Positions 7,230-12,967 of a stretch of DNA of 12,967 nt are shown here, piece by piece. The translations under genes were made by a program, and so were the position numbers. The stretch lies in the NCBI GenBank assembly GCA_026770595.1, contig MU634358.1, positions 1-12,967 of the forward strand, given 5' to 3'. Below the pieces are notes generated by a model that saw only the letters and a list, made by a program, of their open reading frames with translations, was not told the origin of the DNA and did no database searches. How positions within the stretch are numbered: position 1 is the stretch's first letter; every line of letters begins with the position of its first letter. The stretch is from Ochromonadaceae sp. CCMP2298 (taxonomy: Eukaryota; Sar; Synurophyceae; Ochromonadales; Ochromonadaceae).

Positions 7230-9033
7230 TTAGATAATTAGCATTGATTCCAGTTGCTCCGCCGTAAGTGACTGTGAGACGGGATTGTGGCGGGAAGGAC
7301 AAGCGTTAGTTGGCGGCCAGGGAACGTCGAAAGTCGAATGTCTATGGTGCGTTACATGTTGCCTTACCTCAACGTATCGCAGGATCCTCTCCTTCGTGCC
7401 CTTCTCCGAGTCGAAGTAGTCCGCCAGCAGCAGATCCACCGAGAAGGCCTGTATTTGGCTCTCGGTGGCCTCGGGGACCTTCCTTTTGCTGATGCTGACG
7501 ACCTCGGCCAGCAGCGCCGGGAAGCCTGCCAGTGCTGCGGCGTACCGGGGGGCCCCGAACTTGGGCACCAGGTCCCCTAGGAAGTAAATCTGCAGAGGGG
7601 GAGGAGGGGTAGGAGGGAGTTGGTAAGGGAGAGGTTCGAGGGGGGTTGTCGAGATGCGCTGTTCACCTTGGGCTTGGGGGCCATCTGCATGGTGGACGAG
7701 CCCACTGGCCCCCAGAAGTCGTCCGCCGTGTCCAGGCCCAGACTCATGCGCAGAGCTCCCAGCTGCTCCGCTGAGCCCTCCCACTGCAACAGATACACAG
7801 CAGACAGAAGAGGAGATGTTAGTGTTGTGGGTGTGGGTATGGGTGTGGGTGTGGGTACGGGGGTTGCCTACCTGGCTGAGCATCATGGTGGCCAGCATCG
7901 CCTTGACGGGGCTGGGGACCACGATCTCCTTCACATCTGCAGCAGTAACAGCAATCATGGTAATACAAACAATGGTGGGAGACGGGAGACGTTTAGAGGG
8001 CTGCAGTGTATCAAGTGGGTACTGCTGCTGCCTACTGCTGCTGCTTACCTTTCAGCACGCTGTAGATGCTGTTGAGCCGGTCGATGCTGTCCACCAGCTG
8101 CGCCTTCTGGGCGTCAGACGTGGAGGCGTTGTACTGAGCCGCCAGACGCACTGAGACGAACTTGCGGTCGTCCGGCACCAGGTTCCCCATGCCCAGGAGG
8201 CGCTTCTGCATGTTGGCGGATAGGTTCTGCGTGGTGCTGCCGTCCAGCTCCTCCAGTGGGGGAAGCACCATCTTCGCAGACTGCACCACGTAGGCTGTGG
8301 GCTGGCCCGCTTCTGTGGAGTTGGCGAAGACCAAGCTCTGGTTCCCCGTGCTGCCCAGGATGTCGTACCCTTCGATGTTCTCCCACCCTCCCAGCGTGGA
8401 GTAGTGGAAGTAGCTGCCCGTGATCCAGATCTTCTGCTCGTCGCTCATCGTCTGCCACATCTTCACGGGAGCGAGGGGCGCGGGCAGTTGGGGCTTGCTA
8501 GTGAAGCACACGAAACACTTCCCACCGGGCTTTGTGACCCTCCACAGTTCAGTGAACACTTCCGTGGGCTTTGTGAAGTGCTCCACCCCAGAGCGAAAGA
8601 CGACTGTGCTGAAGGAGTCCGAAGCGAAAGGCAGCTTCATAGAGGGGGAGTCGGTGCTGATGGAGTAGATCTCGGCACCCGGGAAAGCTGTACATCCATC
8701 GCTGGTATCAAACGAAGTACCAACAACAAGAGCTGACTCTTCTGTCTCCATGAAGCTGCGTGCGTGCGAGTAGAATGCATCGCTCAAGGACGGGTCAGCT
8801 GAAGCCGGTGCCTCGTACTCGGCTGATATCTCGAGGAAGTCTGCAGGGAAAGGCCACGCAGCAGGCCATTTCCATGCACTAGATGGAACTTTCAGGTTCG
8901 GTTTGACGACGGTCTCTTCAAGAGTCGCTTGCAGGCGCAGTGTGTGTTGCCGATGAGACAGGAACTTGGCCGGCCCGAAACCTGTGCAGCTATGCAACAG
9001 CGCAAGCCAGACGCCTGCTACGATGACGATCAT
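7230..9033 (-). CDS. Plastid-targeted SAM methyltransferase-like protein with novel C-terminal half
   Basis: Exons: 8049-9033, 7872-7936, 7667-7783, 7368-7589, 7230-7271, joining in frame to 476 aa. I start at the ATG at 9033; the frame is open further up but offers no ATG there. Residues 2-14 are hydrophobic (IVIVAGVWLALLH), then CTG, Phe19 and FGPAKFLSHRQHTLRLQA: a signal peptide followed by a transit-like segment, as in complex-plastid proteins. Residues ~70-285 resemble the Methyltransf_11 class, with LPFASDSFSTVVFRSGVEHF (134-153), ELWRVTKPGG (to 171), then CFTSKPQ and KMWQTMSDEQK. The first SAM-binding loop is degenerate (LVVGTSFDTSDGC in place of a DxGxG-type loop), so activity is uncertain. 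Residues ~290-476 are mostly helical, ending SLTAEQLESMLII, and match no family I know. Substrate unknown. Confidence 0.85.
7823..7862. repeat. GTGGGT-type microsatellite in an intron
   Basis: Irregular repeats of GTGGGT/ATGGGT lie in the 88-nt intron 7784-7871 of the methyltransferase-like gene. On the transcript strand it reads ACCCAC repeats close to the donor. G-rich runs of three on the + strand could in principle form a G-quadruplex; there is no evidence of function. Confidence 0.6.
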
Positions 9034-9083
9034 GCCGATGGTGGCAAGGACAGAATGAAGCTCAGCAAACTGAGGGCAGCCAT
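9030..9083 (-). other. Upstream ORF overlapping the methyltransferase start (ATGA)
   Basis: ATG at 9083 opens MAALSLLSFILSLPPSA, whose TGA overlaps the main ATG at 9033 as ATGA. Two further ATGs in the same frame lie at 9101 and 9212. If the mRNA starts upstream of 9083, scanning ribosomes would meet this frame first and could reinitiate on the main ATG. The peptide looks like a signal sequence, so it might instead mark a frameshift or an unseen splice in the leader region. Confidence 0.4.
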
Positions 9084-9412
9084 GAATCGAGAAGTGTGCA
9101 TCAGACTGCGGGTCCTGCACTCCGCAAAGATTGAGATTGCGGTGGCAGCTGCGACTTCAAGTGTGGGACGTGCGTTACGGCAAAAATTGAATAGGCCGTT
9201 ACACTGCAACATGGGACAATCGGCAGGGACCTTTCTTTTCCGTGAAAGGTCATGAACGACTATTTCCCCTTGCTTTAAAAAGCTAAGTTACACTGTACAC
9301 TATTGTGCGCATAAAAGGAGAGAGAAACCGCCGCGCGAGCGAGAGTTCTCCCGTGGTCCTATTTGCTTTGCTGTGCTACTTGATGGTTTATGCACAGCTA
9401 GTCGAGAGCCAG
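9034..9412. other. Methyltransferase upstream region and NOT3 3' flank
   Basis: This 379-bp stretch between two minus-strand genes has no recognised gene apart from the short upstream frame. The leader and promoter of the methyltransferase-like gene must be here. A small AT-rich palindrome GCTTTAAAAAGC lies at about 9273-9284, roughly 240 bp upstream of the start. The segment next to 9413 would be the NOT3 3' UTR. I see no clear polyadenylation signal. Confidence 0.5.
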
Positions 9413-11492
9413 CTATGCCTCTCCGCCTCCTGTATTGGAGCCGCCTCCAGGTCCGCCCCCCAGCTCGTCTTCGAGGTACGCATACTCGAACTTGAACTCT
9501 GATTTTATGCGCTGGCACCAGCCGCTCTCGTAGTCGAAGTAGACGTAGGTGCCTTCCTCGTACTCGTCCGTGGCGATCTTGGGCTCCTCGTGCCTCTGGA
9601 ACCACGTCATGTACTTCTTGTGGAAGCGCCACGAGTGCTTCTTGAGCTGCTTGGCGGCCAGGTACTGCTGGTAGGTGCCCTGCTGGAAGTAGAAGACGAA
9701 GAACAGCGTGTCCATGGGCAGGCGCTCCAGCAGCGCAGCCACGTCCGCCTCCTTGGAGAACTGAGGCTTCGTGGGGAAGGCGGGGTGCGTGTGCGAGTAG
9801 AAGTTCTGGGGAGAGTAACTGTAGGCGGAACGAGAGAGGGGGGAAAGTGGGAATTAGAGTCAGGGGATGTCGACGTGGCGGGCGCTGGATGCTGCCTGCT
9901 TACCTGGACTGCTTCTCGATCTCCAGCGATTCGGGCGTGAATGCCATGGACTGCTTCAGCTGGCTCATGATACTCTGCAGAGTGAAAGGGGTGAGCATCG
10001 AGAGAGTCAGAATGGAGGCTGCAAGGCGATTTAGAGAGAAGTTGCGATTTGTTCTTACCAGCATCTCCGCTGTGGGTCGTAGTTGAGGCGGCGGCGATGG
10101 CAGCGACCCTCCGACAGGCCCCACCACGGGACTGGTCATTCTAGGGAGGGACCCCACTGCACTGCTGAACGGAGGAGAGGCTTGCTGGGCAGGGGCAGGC
10201 GCTACTGGCACTGTGATCGACGGCGCTACAGGTACATGAGGGGCTGCCGGGGCGGGAGGCGCGGGTGTAGGCGCGGGGGGCGCAGGGGGAGCTGGCGCAG
10301 GGGCGGAGGCGGACGAGGCAGGCGCACTGGCGGGCTGCTGATTGCTACTTGCTGCAGTGGCCCAGGACATGCCTGTGGAGGGCAGTATGCTGGGCGTGGG
10401 GGCTACGCTGCCACTGTCGGCCTCCGTACCGTCTGTGAAGGCTGCTGCGGATCTGGGGGTAAGAGCACCAGCCCCTGCGGGCTTGCTCTGTGGGGACCCC
10501 ATACTTGGTGCATCGTCATCTGCCCTTTGCGCGCTCTTACCCGCTGGCGTTGCCACCTTCTTGGCTGGTGTTGTTGTCGCTACAGGCACTGCTGCCTTCA
10601 CAGGCACCTTCGCCACTGGCACTGCAACCTTCACGGCCACCTCGGGCTTGGGGGCAGAAGGGGGCTTCGCGTCATCCACAACCGCTGCACTGACTGCAAC
10701 TGGGGCAGGGGCGGGGACAGGGACTGGGATGGCTTCCTCCTCCTTGGCTGGGGGGCGCGGAGAGAGGTCGAAAGAGGGGACGGCCGCACCTAGGGTGTCT
10801 AGCTCCAGCTCCTCGTAGATGTCGAACTCGTCCTCCACTCCTATGGCCCCATCGTCCTCTGGCGCAGACTCAATGTAGTAGTCGAGACTGTCAGCAATGC
10901 CGTCCAGCAGAGAGGGGTCTAGGTCGTCGCTCTCCAGCAGCTTTATGATCAGCTCCAGCTTGGCCATGTGCCACTTGTGCTTCTGGATCCGGTTCTCGAA
11001 CTTCTCCAGCACCTCCTTGTTCTTGTTCTTGCCCTTGCCTCCCATGAACTTCTCCCTCTCCGCCTCCACCATGTCCACCTGGTCCGTCAGCTTGTCGAGG
11101 CAGTCGTTGATCCATGCTCGCTTCTCCTCCTTCAGCACGTCCTTCGGATCCATCTTGGCTTCCCTCGCCAAGCCCTCCTTCGAGTACGCCTTCGTTTTCG
11201 TGTCCTTCTCGCATACCTTGAACTGCTCCATCTTAGACTCGATGATCTTCCGCGCCTCCGTCAGCTGGGTCTTGTCCTTGATGTCGTTGCTGCCCAGCCA
11301 TGTCTTGATCTGGTCGCGCAGCCTCTGCAGCTTCTTTATCTCCTTCTTCAGGTCGCTCTCATACTTCTCCTTTAAGCTCTGCTGCTCGGCGGCGTAGACC
11401 TTCTCCCATATTTCGTCGAATATCTCTACGCCTTCCTCGAGCTTTTTGAGGACCTGTTGTATCTCCCCCTGGAGTTTTCGGTTCGCTGCCAT
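9413..11492 (-). CDS. CNOT3: CCR4-NOT complex subunit NOT3/NOT5
   Basis: Exons: 10059-11492, 9904-9974, 9413-9818; introns are 84 and 85 nt, phases 0 and 2; product 636 aa. Residues 1-~230 are the Not3 N-terminal coiled-coil domain: [57 protein letters not shown] and ETK-like [11 protein letters not shown]. Residues ~240-475 are a low-complexity linker rich in Ala, Pro and Val. The C-terminal ~130 residues are the NOT box, with [40 protein letters not shown] and GTYVYFDYE, ending in a Gly-rich tail. Family knowledge: NOT3/NOT5 joins NOT1 and NOT2 in the cytoplasmic deadenylase complex, and its N-terminus senses ribosomes in yeast. Slightly shorter than human CNOT3 (753) owing to the linker. 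ATG at 11492 matches the family start. Confidence 0.96.
10180..10780 (-). repeat. Low-complexity Ala/Pro/Val-coding linker of NOT3
   Basis: Imperfect repeats encode the NOT3 linker: runs such as [19 protein letters not shown] and [17 protein letters not shown]. The reading frame stays open. The GC-rich repeats produce long antisense open frames on the + strand rich in Gly/Arg/Cys or Ala/Thr, which I treat as shadows. Such linkers evolve quickly and are likely disordered. Confidence 0.75.
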
Positions 11493-11885
11493 AATTCAAC
11501 GAAGCGCGAGCCTGGGCGCTGCTCGGCTATTTGAAATAAGAAGAGTTGCGGTCAAACCGATAGCTGCCCATCCAATAGAACGCGGAAGAGACCAATGATG
11601 TGCAGCCCGCAGCAGGCACATAGCACATCCGCACCCAAAGGCACAAGAGATCTCGTTTGCGTCAGTTTTCGTGTGTTTTGCATGCGTCCGTTTTTTTTGC
11701 AAAAAAGAAAGTCCGGTGAAAGAAGAGTCGGAAAAGGTGTGAAATTTCTCGCAACCGCCGCCATCCATCGCCAAGCGCCGGACGCGTCTGCCCCTACAGA
11801 ACTGGAGAGCATTGACATCGCAAGGCTGCACTGCTGGGATCTCTGCATTTCCTGAGTCCTCGCGTGCGCCCTCGTTCCTAGCGCG
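11493..11885. promoter_or_regulatory. Shared divergent upstream region of NOT3 and MTR4
   Basis: NOT3 reads left from 11492 and MTR4 reads right from 11886, so both promoters and leaders lie in these 393 bp. A perfect 14-bp palindrome TTTTTTGCAAAAAA lies at 11693-11706, near the midpoint, in a T-tract/A-tract setting that would bend DNA or keep nucleosomes off. I see no standard TATA box at a fitting position for either gene. Minus frames across it are not protein-like. Confidence 0.6.
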
Positions 11886-12915
11886 ATGGACTTGTCTCTC
11901 TTCGATCACTTCGAGGCTGGGCCTGCGGCGTCGGCGTCCTCCAGCGCGGGCAGCAGAAAGAGGTCCATCGAATCGGCTGCCACTGAGAAACTTCCGAAGA
12001 AGCAGTCCTCCGACAGCCTTAGGGTCTTAGAAGCACATAGTACCGCTGCTGAGCCAGTGCAGGCTGTGGTGCCTGTGACCCGCGGCGAGCCTGCTAAGGT
12101 GTACCCCTTCAAGCTCGATCCCTTCCAGCAGGAGGCCGTCGACCACATTGAGCGAGGCGAATCTGTGCTGGTTGCTGCTCACACATCAGCTGGAAAGACA
12201 GCTGTGGCTGAGTATGCGATCGCCAAGTCCCTGAAGAACGGGCAGAGAGTCATCTACACGTCCCCCATCAAAGCACTGAGTAATCAGAAGTACCGAGACC
12301 TGCTGGAAGAGTTCGGTGACGTGGGGTTGATGACCGGAGACATGACTCTCAACCCGAACGCCACTTGCCTCATCATGACCACTGGTGAGCTATGCCCTTG
12401 CCTTGCACAGCTGCGATGCGATTGCTCTGACACTACCCCGTCTTGCCCCCTGCCCCCTGTCCCCTCCCCGCCCTGCAGAAATTCTGCGCAGCATGTTGTA
12501 CCGCGGCTCAGAGATCATGCGAGAAGTGGCGTGGGTGATCTACGACGAAGTGCACTACATGCGCGACAAGGAGAGAGGCGTGGTGTGGGAGGAGAGTATC
12601 ATCCTGCTGCCGCACAAGGTCCGCTTCGTGTTTCTGTCTGCCACCATCCCCAACGCAGAGGACTTCGTGTCGTGGTAAGCACTCGCACCTGCTTTCACAT
12701 GTATACTTGTTATCTTGATGTACAGTTTTAATGTCGCTGTCTGTTCTTGTCTGTCCCTTCCTGTCTCCCCCCATCCCCTCCACTGCAGGGTGCGTAAGAT
12801 TCACCACCAGCCCTGCCACGTGGTCTACACGGAGTACCGACCAGTGCCCCTGCAGCACTACGTCTTCCCCGCAGGAACAGAGGGGCTGCATCTAGTGGTA
12901 GACGAGAAGGGAAAG
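11886..12915 (+). CDS. MTR4: MTR4-type exosome RNA helicase (5' part, runs off the window)
   Basis: Exons: 11886-12384, 12479-12674, 12789-12915; a donor GTGAGG at 12916 begins an intron that leaves the window. The 274 codons give the N-terminus and most of RecA domain 1 of a Ski2-like DExH helicase. A short variable start with a basic GSRKRS patch is followed by [11 protein letters not shown], motif I AHTSAGKT (98-105), motif Ia [14 protein letters not shown] (125 on), TGDMT (150-154), motif II DEVH (189-192) and motif III SAT (220-222). [20 protein letters not shown] and VVDEKGK are diagnostic for MTR4 over SKI2. Family knowledge: MTR4 unwinds RNA for the nuclear exosome, within TRAMP-type complexes and in rRNA processing. 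Introns 1 and 2 are phases 1 and 2. About the first quarter of a roughly 1,000-aa protein is present; the rest is outside. Confidence 0.96.
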
Positions 12916-12967
12916 GTGAGGAGAGCATTAGCTCCACTTTTGTCTTAACACTGCTTGCTCACCAACG

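Noticed and set aside
9034-9120. Extension of the methyltransferase frame to 9120
   Set aside because: The first codon there is GTG, not ATG. A eukaryotic mRNA would use the ATG at 9033, which also begins exactly at a signal peptide.
10083-10818. Long + strand frames rich in Gly/Arg/Cys or Ala/Thr
   Set aside because: Shadows of the GC-rich, repetitive NOT3 linker; no motif and no splice context.
12385-12678. Separate + strand frame starting in the first MTR4 intron
   Set aside because: It reads through the intron into MTR4 exon 2; the spliced model explains it fully.

Overview
This is a stretch of a eukaryotic nuclear genome. Every recognisable gene is interrupted by short introns with GT..AG ends, mostly 68-180 nt, and the exons join in frame into proteins of core eukaryotic families. 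One protein starts with a short hydrophobic signal followed by Phe and a basic, Ser/Arg-containing segment. That is the layout of a two-part leader for a complex (secondary red) plastid, so an alga such as a cryptophyte or stramenopile is likely. This is an inference from one leader, and I cannot name the species.

Layout. (1) 1-1560 is a repeat region. An older inverted repeat (about 226-335 with 496-597) directly abuts a nearly perfect one (602-830 with 916-1144, spacer 85 bp). The right arm carries the 5' end of a candidate small spliced + strand gene (1108-1504), so the repeat looks like an inverted duplication of that gene's upstream region and first codons. (2) 1561-3915, minus: PRL1/PLRG1-type WD40 splicing factor, 9 exons, 452 aa. 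(3) 4321-6759, minus: NOG2/GNL2 ribosome-assembly GTPase, 5 exons, 587 aa; its last intron (438 nt) is far longer than the others and holds strong hairpins. (4) 7230-9033, minus: plastid-type SAM-dependent methyltransferase-like protein with an unrecognised C-terminal half, 5 exons, 476 aa. (5) 9413-11492, minus: NOT3/NOT5 (CNOT3) subunit of the CCR4-NOT complex, 3 exons, 636 aa. (6) 11886 to the window edge, plus: 5' part of an MTR4-type exosome helicase, divergent from NOT3 across a 393-bp shared upstream region.

Four of the five confident genes act in RNA metabolism: splicing (PRL1), 60S ribosome maturation (NOG2), mRNA deadenylation (NOT3) and nuclear RNA decay (MTR4). They are separate transcription units with housekeeping roles, and nothing in the sequence shows co-regulation beyond the shared NOT3/MTR4 upstream region. 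I found no CRISPR array, tRNA, rRNA or intact transposase. The features most worth a second look are the inverted gene-start duplication, the plastid methyltransferase with its unusual start region, and the structured NOG2 intron.
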